Positions 57,668-64,000 of a stretch of 64,000 nt of DNA are shown piece by piece. Below the pieces are notes generated by a model. That model was given only the letters and a program-made list of their open reading frames with translations. It was not told the DNA's origin and made no database searches. A program made the translations under genes and the position numbers. The stretch covers positions 7,993 to 71,992 of the forward strand of contig JACKEN010000023.1 in NCBI GenBank assembly GCA_020632995.1, in the 5' to 3' direction. The DNA is from Deltaproteobacteria bacterium. Its GTDB lineage: Bacteria > Myxococcota > Kuafuiibacteriia > Kuafuiibacteriales > Kuafuiibacteriaceae. The number at the start of each line of letters is the position of its first letter. Positions within the stretch are counted from its first letter, which is position 1.

Positions 57668-58243
57668 TTGTCGCGTGACACGCGGGGGACGAAGGTGTCG
57701 AGCGTGTTGAGCCCTGCCGCGGAGGAAAGCAACAGCGCGATTCGCGTCGCGACGCCCAGGCCGTCCACCCCTCCTGCTGCCGGCGCCGCGCACGCGGGGG
57801 ACATCCTGGCCATGGTGCGGGCGGCCCTGGACGGGGTGAACCGGGCCCTGCGCACCGCGCCCGAGGTCCGGGCCAACCGCCTGATGGCCCGCGTCCCGGT
57901 GGACATGGAGGACGTGCTCCTGGAGCTCGAGCCGATGCAGTTCGAGACCTCGATCTCCGAGCTCGCGTCCCGGCTCGGCGTCTCCCCCGCCCAGCTCCGG
58001 TCCACCGCCCTGCGCCTGCAGCGGCTCGCCCTGGTCAAGGTCTCCCCCGAGGGCGTCTCCCTCACCGGCACCGGCCGCCAGAAGCTGGCCCGGCTCGAGA
58101 TGGCCCGGGCCGCGGTGGTCCGGCGGGTGGCGGGCGACATCGAGAACCTGCCGGTCGACGACGCCCGCCTCGTGCTGCGCTTCCTCACCCGCCTGCTCGA
58201 GCGCTCCGAGGACGTGGTGGACCACCACCTCGGCGTTCGGTAG
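57668..58243 (+). CDS. Winged-helix (MarR-like) DNA-binding protein
   Basis: The protein is about 191 residues. After a variable Ser/Pro/Ala-rich N-terminus, residues ~90-140 read as a winged helix-turn-helix (FETSISELASRLGVSPAQL, STALRLQRLALVKVSPEG), flanked by helices, so it may bind DNA as a dimer. It is most like MarR-type or related wHTH domains, but no ligand or family name can be fixed. The start is uncertain: TTG 57668 gives the longest frame, GTG 57695 is an alternative. It lies 9 bases before rpe and may be co-transcribed with it. Confidence 0.65.
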   Translation: MSRDTRGTKVSSVLSPAAEESNSAIRVATPRPSTPPAAGAAHAGDILAMVRAALDGVNRALRTAPEVRANRLMARVPVDMEDVLLELEPMQFETSISELASRLGVSPAQLRSTALRLQRLALVKVSPEGVSLTGTGRQKLARLEMARAAVVRRVAGDIENLPVDDARLVLRFLTRLLERSEDVVDHHLGVR

Positions 58244-58252
58244 AAGCGGGGC

Positions 58253-58945
58253 ATGCCCCTGGCCCCCCGCGTCCAGATCGGCCCCTCCATCCTCTCCGCG
58301 GACTTCGGTCGCCTCGCCGAGGAGATCCGCGCGGTCGAGGCAGCCGGCGCCGACTTCATCCACGTGGACGTCATGGACGGCCGCTACGTCCCCAACATCA
58401 CCATCGGCCCCCTCGTGGTGCAGGCGATCCGCCCGGTCACGAAGCTCCGGCTGGACGTCCACCTGATGATCGTGGAGCCCGAGCGCTACATCGACGCCTT
58501 CGCCGACGCCGGCGCCGACGTCATCTTGGTGCACGAGGAGGCCTCCACCCACCTCCACCGCACCCTCCAGCAGATCAAGGCCCGCGGGGTGAGGGCGGGC
58601 GTGGCCCTCAACCCCCACACCCCCGAGGCGGTGCTGGACTACGTCCTGGGCGACCTCGACCAGATCCTCGTGATGAGCGTGAACCCGGGCTTCGGCGGCC
58701 AGTCCTTCATCCCCACCGCCCCCCGCAAGATCGCCGCGCTGAGAAAAAAGCTGGTCGAAGCGGGCCGCGCGTACGAAGAAGTTGACATCGAGGTCGATGG
58801 AGGCATAAACGCCCAGTCCGCAGCGGCGGTAGCCGAGGCGGGCGCGAACCTCCTGGTGGCGGGTTCGGCGGTGTTTGGGAAGCCAGACTACCGACGAGCG
58901 ATAGACGACATCAGGCGGGCCGCGGAAGAGGCCATCGGGGTGTAG
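58253..58945 (+). CDS. rpe: Ribulose-phosphate 3-epimerase
   Basis: The 230-residue TIM-barrel enzyme interconverts ribulose 5-phosphate and xylulose 5-phosphate. Signatures include IGPSILSADFGRLAEEI, DFIHVDVMDGRYVPNIT, LDVHLMIVEPERYI, VLVMSVNPGFGGQSF-like ILVMSVNPGFGGQSF, and EVDGGINAQSA. The stop codon TAG (58943-58945) lies inside the tRNA-Pro gene (positions 8-10 of the tRNA), so mRNA and tRNA sequences overlap by ten bases. Confidence 0.95.
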   Translation: MPLAPRVQIGPSILSADFGRLAEEIRAVEAAGADFIHVDVMDGRYVPNITIGPLVVQAIRPVTKLRLDVHLMIVEPERYIDAFADAGADVILVHEEASTHLHRTLQQIKARGVRAGVALNPHTPEAVLDYVLGDLDQILVMSVNPGFGGQSFIPTAPRKIAALRKKLVEAGRAYEEVDIEVDGGINAQSAAAVAEAGANLLVAGSAVFGKPDYRRAIDDIRRAAEEAIGV

Positions 58946-59010
58946 CTCAGTTTGGCTAGAGCGCTTGGTTCGGGATCAAGAGGTCGAAGGTTCAAATCCT
59001 TTCACCCCGA
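58936..59010 (+). tRNA. tRNA-Pro (anticodon CGG)
   Basis: This 75-base cloverleaf has acceptor arms CGGGGTG/CACCCCG (7 bp), a D-arm GCTC...GAGC, an anticodon stem CTTGG/TCAAG with loop TTCGGGA (anticodon CGG), a T-arm GAAGG-TTCAAAT-CCTTT and discriminator A. The 3' CCA is not encoded. Its first ten bases are the last ten of the rpe reading frame. A strong terminator follows eleven bases later. Confidence 0.93.
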
Positions 59011-59020
59011 CACGTAGGAG

Positions 59021-59060
59021 GGCCCGGGATTCGCAAGGATCCCGGGCCTTTCTGTTTTCT
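59021..59060 (+). terminator. Intrinsic terminator after tRNA-Pro
   Basis: GGCCCGGGAT (59021-59030) and ATCCCGGGCC (59039-59048) form a perfect 10-bp stem with an 8-base loop, followed by TTTCTGTTTTCT. This is the clearest intrinsic terminator in the window and ends the rpe/tRNA transcript before the convergent histidine kinase gene. Confidence 0.93.
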
Positions 59061-59087
59061 GGGCCGCGGTCTTCCCGAACCCCCAGC

Positions 59088-61214
59088 CTACGGCTGCAGA
59101 TCGATCGACAGCGTCTGGGTCTCGAGCTCCTCGACCCCATCGATCGCGTCCCGCACCCGCCGGGCCAGGGTGGCCGGGGTGAAGGGCTTGCTCAGCAGGC
59201 GATGACCGAAACGCAGGCTGTCCTGCAACAGCAGCAGGTCGTCGGTGTACGCGCTCATCAGGAGCACCGGGAGCTCCGGGTAGCGGCGGCGGGCCTCCTC
59301 TGCGAGCTCGGTGCCGCGCAGGTTGGGCATCATCACGTCGCTCAGGATCAGGTTGAAGTGTCCGTCCGTCGCCTGGAGCACCTCGAGGGCGACCTTGCCG
59401 TCCTCGGCCTCGGTGACCTCGTAGCCGCGGCCGCGGAGGACCCGGGCGGCGAGGGCGCGGACGAGGGGCTCGTCCTCCACCAGGAGCAGGCGCTCGCCCG
59501 GGCGGGCCCGGGTGGACTTGCGGGGCCCGGTGCCGGAGCGCGGCATGGCGTGGCCCGGGAGGGCGCTGGCGACGTTGTGGGCGGGGAGGCAGACGGTGAA
59601 GCAGGTGCCCTTGCCGGGCTCGCTCTCCGCCACCACCGTGCCGCCGGCGCGGCCTACCACCGCGTAGACCATCGGCAGGCCGAGGCCGGTGCCCTGGCCC
59701 CGGGGCTTGGTGGTGAAGAAGGGCTCGAAGATGTGCTGGAGGACCTCGGGGCTCATGCCCTCGCCGTCGTCCTGCACCTCGAGGCAGACCCCCTCGGTGT
59801 GGATCTCTGCCGTCTCGGGGCCGGCGGCCACGAGGGAGCGGCGGGCGCGCAAGGTGACCTGCCCGCCGCGGGGCATGGCGTCCCTCGCGTTCATGACGAG
59901 GTTCACCAGGACCTGCTCGAGCTGGGTGGGGTCGATCCACACCAGCGGGAGGTCCTCGTCGATGTCGAGCACGAGGCGGACGGTGTCCCCGAGGGTCCGG
60001 CTGAGGATGGTCTCGAGGCTCTTGATGACCGCGCTGACCTCGACCGCCTTGGGGGACCAGGCCTGGCGCCGCCCGAAGGCGAGCAGCTGCCGGGTGAGCT
60101 CTGCCGCGCGCTCGGCGCTCGTGGTGATGAGCAAGGCGTCCTGCCGTTCGGGGGACGACTCTGGCAGGCTGTCGAGGAGCATCGCGCTCGCCCCGTGGAT
60201 GACGGTGAGGATGTTGTTGAAGTCGTGCGCGATGCCCCCCGCGAGCTGGCCGAGCGCCTCCATCTTCTGGGCGTGGTGGAGCTGGGCCTCGGTCTCTTGC
60301 AGGTGATGTTGCGTCTCCTCGCGCTGGAACGCGATGCCGGCGAGGTACGCGGCGGTCGAGGAGAGCTCCAGGGCCACGCTGGAGGGGTGGCCGGGGTTGC
60401 TCCGGTACACCGCGAGGGTGCCCGCGGGCTGCCCGTTGTGGGCGAAGAACGGGGTCGACCAGCACGAGGCGAGGTCATATTGCCGGGCCAGCTCGATGTA
60501 GGGCGCCCACTTCGGGTCGCGGCTCAGGTCGGCCGAGACCACCTGGCTCCCGAAGTACAGCGCGGTGCCGCAGGTGCCGGCCTCGGGGCCGATCTCCAGG
60601 CCCTCCAGGGCCTGCATGTAGCCGCGGTCGATGGTGGGCGCGGCGCCGAAGCGCACCGTTCGCGTCTCGTGATCGAGGAGGAGGATGGTGGCCTTGGCGT
60701 CCGCCAGCTGCGACTCCACGAGCCGGCAGACGTCGTCGAGCACCTCGGGGAGCGGCGCGCCCTTCGCCACCCGCTCGAGGAGCTGGCGCTGGGCCTCCTT
60801 GCGCATCCGGGAGCGGCGGGCCTCGGTGATGTCGAGCGCCATGCCATGGAACACGAGCGTCCCGTCGGGGCTGGGGGCCTCCGGGGTGCTGGTGACGCTC
60901 AGCCAGCGCTCCCGCCCCGCGGCCCCGATCACGCGGAACTCGGCCGCGAAGGACCCACCCTCGGTGGTGGTCTCGGCCCGAGCGTTCAGGAGGTGGTCGC
61001 GATCCTCGGGGTGGATGTGGTCCCAGATGCGGCGTGGGTCCCGCATCGCGTCTTCGGTGGAGATCCCGAGCCAGTCGGAGATGCGCGCGCTCAGGAACCG
61101 AAAGCCATCCTGCCCATCGGGTGAGAGTTGGTAGGTGAACACCACCCCGGGCAGGCTATCGGCGAGGTGTCCCAGCTCTGGGTCACCACCGCCCGGTGGC
61201 GAGTGTGTGCCCAT
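59088..61214 (-). CDS. Hybrid sensor histidine kinase with PAS, GAF and C-terminal receiver domain
   Basis: The 708-residue protein has a PAS domain (about 15-130; VVFTYQLSPDG, HPEDRDHLLNA), a GAF domain (about 150-300), a HisKA domain with the phosphorylated His in GGIAHDFNNILTVIHG (about 330), and a HATPase with NLVMNARDAMP, DDGEGM and GTGLGLPMVYAVVGRAGG. The receiver domain has LLVEDEPLVRALA, the phospho-acceptor Asp in ILSDVMMPNL (about 625), and the conserved Lys in LLSKPFT. No membrane helix is present, so it senses a cytoplasmic signal. No cognate regulator gene is adjacent. Confidence 0.92.
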   Translation of the reverse strand: MGTHSPPGGGDPELGHLADSLPGVVFTYQLSPDGQDGFRFLSARISDWLGISTEDAMRDPRRIWDHIHPEDRDHLLNARAETTTEGGSFAAEFRVIGAAGRERWLSVTSTPEAPSPDGTLVFHGMALDITEARRSRMRKEAQRQLLERVAKGAPLPEVLDDVCRLVESQLADAKATILLLDHETRTVRFGAAPTIDRGYMQALEGLEIGPEAGTCGTALYFGSQVVSADLSRDPKWAPYIELARQYDLASCWSTPFFAHNGQPAGTLAVYRSNPGHPSSVALELSSTAAYLAGIAFQREETQHHLQETEAQLHHAQKMEALGQLAGGIAHDFNNILTVIHGASAMLLDSLPESSPERQDALLITTSAERAAELTRQLLAFGRRQAWSPKAVEVSAVIKSLETILSRTLGDTVRLVLDIDEDLPLVWIDPTQLEQVLVNLVMNARDAMPRGGQVTLRARRSLVAAGPETAEIHTEGVCLEVQDDGEGMSPEVLQHIFEPFFTTKPRGQGTGLGLPMVYAVVGRAGGTVVAESEPGKGTCFTVCLPAHNVASALPGHAMPRSGTGPRKSTRARPGERLLLVEDEPLVRALAARVLRGRGYEVTEAEDGKVALEVLQATDGHFNLILSDVMMPNLRGTELAEEARRRYPELPVLLMSAYTDDLLLLQDSLRFGHRLLSKPFTPATLARRVRDAIDGVEELETQTLSIDLQP

Positions 61215-61260
61215 GCATAAGTGATACGCCGCCTCCCGCGGCCGTGTCGACGGGGCGAGG

Positions 61261-62472
61261 CTACATGGCCTCGAAAAGGCGCAGCGGACGGAACACGCGC
61301 GCGGCCCACGCGTCCTCGCGGTGGGGCGCAGCGGGTGCGTGCCAGTGCCAGAGATCGCGCGACCAGCGGTAACCGCGCTCGGCCAACAGATCGGCCATGG
61401 AGCGGGTCACATCGTAGTTGTCGCCCGCACCCGGGCCGCCACCGGAGTCCAGGTAGAACTTCGGTCGACGCATCCGGGGCAGCGCCCCGTAGCGGTCCAG
61501 CATGGTCTCGTTGGCCATCCCCTCGCCCCGCTTCCCCCACCCGAGGGTTGGGGACATCGCGCCGACGAAGTCGAAGGCGTTGGGGTAGCGGGCCGCGATG
61601 TGCATCGACACGAGGCCGCCGAGGGACGAGCCCATGACGCCCACCTTGCGCGGGGCCCCGTAGGTCTGCTCCACGTGTGGGCGCACCACCGTCTGGAGGA
61701 AGTCGGCGTAGGCATTCGCGCGACCTCCGACCACCTCGCCGTTCGCCTTGTCCTCGGTGTGGGTGTACTCGGCGAAGCGGCCCAGGCCCGCGTTGTCGAT
61801 GCCGATGATCAGGGTACGTGGGCCGGCGCTCTCGTGCACCCGCCAGCCCCCGAACATCGCGTCGGGCTCGAACAGGTTCTGGCCGTCCTGCATGTAGAGG
61901 TGGTGGGTCGGGGGCTCCTTCGGGACCCACACCCGCACCGTCCTCGGGGGGAGGCCACAGCCCTCCATCAGCCGGAACCGCTCCAGGTGGGCCCCCTGGG
62001 GCCGGATCAGGCTGTACTCGCCCTGGGCGTCATGCCCATAGGCGCGGGCCCACGGATCGCTCTGCCAGCGGCCCTGGGCGTCGACCAGCTTGTACGCGCC
62101 GGTGAGCTCGCCCTCGATCTCGAGCACCTGCAGCGCACCGTGCCGGGTCATCGCTCGCGGTCGCCAGTGGTCGAAGGTGCCGGCCACCGCCAGGGGCATG
62201 CCGGGCTCGGCCAGGAAGGTCGTCTTGCCGTCCGCCACGATGGGCAGGCCGCCGTTCATGTGGATGCGGCGCAGGCCCTCCACCGGGTCGAGCGCCCCCG
62301 CGAGCACCGCCTCCAGGGTGGCCCGGTCGGCTCGGGCGGCGGTCCGCGGGTCTGCGAAGGCGGGGGGCGGCCCGAGCGGCACCGCGGCCGCCTCGGCCGG
62401 CGCGGCGGGGCGCGGGGCCTCCTCGGCCGGCGCGACCCCCTCGACTCGTCCCGACCTCCCGACCCTCGGCAT
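61261..62472 (-). CDS. Esterase-D/enterochelin-esterase-like alpha/beta hydrolase with CBM48-like N-domain
   Basis: The 403-residue protein has a Pro/Ala-rich N-terminus. A beta domain resembling the carbohydrate-binding (CBM48/E-set) module of Fes/IroE-type esterases follows (PLAVAGTFDHWRPRAM..., GAYKLVDAQGRWQSDPWARA). The alpha/beta-hydrolase domain has HLYMQDGQNLFEPDAMFGGW, the nucleophile elbow GVMGSSLGGLVS (about 281), and a C-terminal His (PHREDAWAAR). It is likely an acyl or carbohydrate esterase; the siderophore link is only by family resemblance. No siderophore genes are nearby. No clear signal peptide. Confidence 0.83.
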   Translation of the reverse strand: MPRVGRSGRVEGVAPAEEAPRPAAPAEAAAVPLGPPPAFADPRTAARADRATLEAVLAGALDPVEGLRRIHMNGGLPIVADGKTTFLAEPGMPLAVAGTFDHWRPRAMTRHGALQVLEIEGELTGAYKLVDAQGRWQSDPWARAYGHDAQGEYSLIRPQGAHLERFRLMEGCGLPPRTVRVWVPKEPPTHHLYMQDGQNLFEPDAMFGGWRVHESAGPRTLIIGIDNAGLGRFAEYTHTEDKANGEVVGGRANAYADFLQTVVRPHVEQTYGAPRKVGVMGSSLGGLVSMHIAARYPNAFDFVGAMSPTLGWGKRGEGMANETMLDRYGALPRMRRPKFYLDSGGGPGAGDNYDVTRSMADLLAERGYRWSRDLWHWHAPAAPHREDAWAARVFRPLRLFEAM

Positions 62473-62522
62473 GGTGCGGTTATCGGCCAGGTGGGCCTCG
62501 GGTTGCCAGCCCGATCATCGGT

Positions 62523-63824
62523 TCATCGGCTGAAGGCCGGGCTGCCCCCGGGCTCGTGGTGGTAGAGCACGAACACCGCCGACCAGACGTTGTCGGCGCC
62601 GGTGCCCTGCAGCCCGTAGCGGACCTTGAGCTTGGCGTAGTCCCCCTCCAGGGTCCGGACCGCGTAGACCTGGTCGAGGGCCGCGTCCTCGAACACCCCC
62701 GCGAAGGTCTGGTAGGTGAGCGGGAGCGAGGGCGCGTAGCCGTCGGTCGGGGCCTGCAGGAAGGCTTGCAGACTCGGGGCGTCCACCGCCCGGATGCCGG
62801 GGGCGATCAGGCGGACGGTGCGGGTGGGCGCGAAGGGCCCGTTGGCGTCCCCGAGCAGGAGGTCGGCGTCGGGGGAGTCGCTCTTCACCGGCTGCCCGGA
62901 TGACATGTCCAGCCCGGCGAACCACAGGGGCTGCTCCTCGGTGCCGAGCAACAGGGCGCCCGGGTAGAGGGCCAGCGCCCCGAGCTGGGCGGGCGCCGCG
63001 CCCACGTCCAGCGGCCGGCCCCATGCCCACGCAGGGTCGGCGCTCAGCCCCGCCGCGTCCTCGAAGTCCCAGGTGAAGCCGAGCCCGGTGATCGGTGGGT
63101 CCTCGCCCTCGGTGACGCCCGCGAACGGGTAGGTGCCGGCGGCCACCGCGAAGGTCCCGACCGGCTGCACGAAGCGATCGGTGCCGACCTCGGGCTGCTG
63201 CGGCCGGGCCCCTATGTAGTGGCCCGCGGGCACCTCGACCGAGAAGCTGCCCGCGGTGTCCACCCGCGCGTACCGCGCGACCGGGGCGAGGTGGGCGAGG
63301 ATCATGGGCTCCACGTCGGTGGTGCGGCCGGCGGTCACCGTGACCTCGTCGACGGTGTGCGGCGCCCACGCGGACGGCGCGACCTGCAAGAGGACCTGCA
63401 CGCCCTCGGGGAGCGTCCCCGTCGACGCGACCACCCGGCCTTCGACCCGTCCGGACCCCGGGGTCGGGCCGATGCGCGCCTCGAGCGCGTGGACCCCCGC
63501 CGGGACGCCGTCGATCCGGTACGCGCCCGTCGCGTCGGTGGTGCCGCGGCGGCCGGCGATCAGGAGCTCCACCCCGGCGTGGCTGGCCTCGCCGGCCAGG
63601 GAGACCGTGCCCGCCACCGCTCCGGTGGTCGCGGTGGTGGTGCCGCTGTCAACCTGGCCTGCGTCGGGCGTCGACCCCGCTACGCAGGTCCCCCCGCGGC
63701 ACTCCAAAGGTCCGTTGCAGGTGCCGTCGCCGAGGCACGCGCCGCCCGGAGTCCCGGGGGCGGGGGTGGCGTCGCCGCAGGCCCATGCGGTGAGGGCGAG
63801 GATCAGGAGGGCGGCGGAGCGCAT
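62523..63824 (-). CDS. Hypothetical lipoprotein with carboxypeptidase-regulatory-like domains
   Basis: The 433-residue protein has a lipoprotein signal (LLILALTAWACGD), a small Cys cluster (GGACLGDGTCNGPLECRGGTC) and a Thr-rich linker. Two or more carboxypeptidase-regulatory-like/transthyretin-type beta domains follow (VAGTVSLAGEASHAGVELLI..., RGTTDATGAYRIDGVPAGVH, VEGRVVASTGTLPEGVQVLL), then a C-terminal beta-rich region without a known family. It is probably a surface lipoprotein. ATG 63824 is the natural start of the signal; the frame continues upstream into the VOC gene region. Confidence 0.78.
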   Translation of the reverse strand: MRSAALLILALTAWACGDATPAPGTPGGACLGDGTCNGPLECRGGTCVAGSTPDAGQVDSGTTTATTGAVAGTVSLAGEASHAGVELLIAGRRGTTDATGAYRIDGVPAGVHALEARIGPTPGSGRVEGRVVASTGTLPEGVQVLLQVAPSAWAPHTVDEVTVTAGRTTDVEPMILAHLAPVARYARVDTAGSFSVEVPAGHYIGARPQQPEVGTDRFVQPVGTFAVAAGTYPFAGVTEGEDPPITGLGFTWDFEDAAGLSADPAWAWGRPLDVGAAPAQLGALALYPGALLLGTEEQPLWFAGLDMSSGQPVKSDSPDADLLLGDANGPFAPTRTVRLIAPGIRAVDAPSLQAFLQAPTDGYAPSLPLTYQTFAGVFEDAALDQVYAVRTLEGDYAKLKVRYGLQGTGADNVWSAVFVLYHHEPGGSPAFSR

Positions 63825-63834
63825 GGCCTGAGAT

Positions 63835-64000
63835 CTACTCCGGATCGTGGGTGACGGCTTCGATGTTGTACCCATCCGGATCCAGCACGAAGGCTCCGTA
63901 ATAGTTGGGGTGGTAGTGGGTCCGGAGTCCGGGTGCGCCGTGGTCGACACCTCCAGCGGCCAGGGCGGCGGCGTGAAACGCATCCACCGCGGCCCGACTC
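63835..64000 (-). CDS. VOC-family (glyoxalase/dioxygenase superfamily) protein, C-terminal fragment
   Basis: The last 55 codons of a gene that enters from the right edge read AAVDAFHAAALAAGG, then HGAPGLRTHYHPNYY and GAFVLDPDGYNIEAVTH. This is the typical C-terminal module of small VOC proteins, with a metal-ligand Glu in NIEAV. The stop TAG is at 63835-63837. The N-terminal half is outside the window, so the substrate and family cannot be refined. Confidence 0.85.
   Translation of the reverse strand, partial: SRAAVDAFHAAALAAGGVDHGAPGLRTHYHPNYYGAFVLDPDGYNIEAVTHDPE

Overview
This window is a stretch of very G+C-rich chromosome, roughly 70-73% by eye. It most resembles a Myxococcota (former deltaproteobacterial) genome. 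The evidence is a large Ser/Thr kinase with a C-terminal membrane anchor, sigma-54 enhancer-binding and hybrid histidine-kinase regulators, PilZ and DUF4388 proteins, and many surface lipoproteins with cysteine-rich, PPC, VWA and choice-of-anchor-D modules. No insertion sequence, prophage, CRISPR array or rRNA operon was seen. Gene density is high, and many neighbours share 4-base overlaps (ATGA, GTGA, TTGA), implying translational coupling. Layout: 1-2.9 kb holds the first codons of an alternate F1 ATPase beta subunit, a MEMO-family protein and a sigma-54 regulator. That regulator diverges from an octaheme cytochrome lipoprotein (3.1-5.2 kb) that carries an excellent -24/-12 promoter and upstream GTTGC/GCAAC repeats. 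At 5.4-12.2 kb lie an RhlE-type helicase, an ABC ATPase coupled to an RNA methyltransferase, a protein-isoaspartate methyltransferase that looks frameshifted, an amidohydrolase, a YigZ protein and an acyl-CoA dehydrogenase-like protein lacking the usual catalytic glutamate. At 12.2-20.3 kb are an RnfD/NqrB-like membrane domain fused to FG-GAP and ASPIC/UnbV repeats, moeA, and a minus-strand operon of three parvulin-type chaperones ending in xdhC. At 20.4-25.7 kb are a DUF4388 protein, an inositol-phosphatase-family enzyme, a glycosyltransferase, a DUF4419 protein and cysK, followed by a 34-bp tandem repeat block with inverted copies. At 26-34.7 kb are surface lipoproteins, a PilZ / tail-anchored protein / phosphotransferase operon and two tandem paralogous outer-envelope proteins. 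At 34.8-42.4 kb are rpoZ, pyk, a formyltransferase and the 1573-residue kinase. At 44.8-50.4 kb is a coupled glycan operon (GT2, asparagine synthetase, unknown protein, GT-C transferase). At 50.4-64 kb are a Uma2 remnant, a VWA lipoprotein, a zinc-ribbon protein behind a Fur-box-like site, a truncated globin divergent from a GNAT, rsmB, rpe overlapping a tRNA-Pro, a hybrid histidine kinase, an esterase, a lipoprotein and a truncated VOC gene. Two window-wide signals stand out. First, the interrupted palindrome GCAA-N6-TTGC (best form GCAAG-N4-CTTGC) occurs 15 times by eye, where base composition predicts fewer than one. It mostly lies inside genes, where it forces rare synonymous codons. Second, many genes have a TAnnnT -10-like hexamer only 6-9 bases before the start codon and no ribosome binding site, suggesting widespread leaderless transcription.
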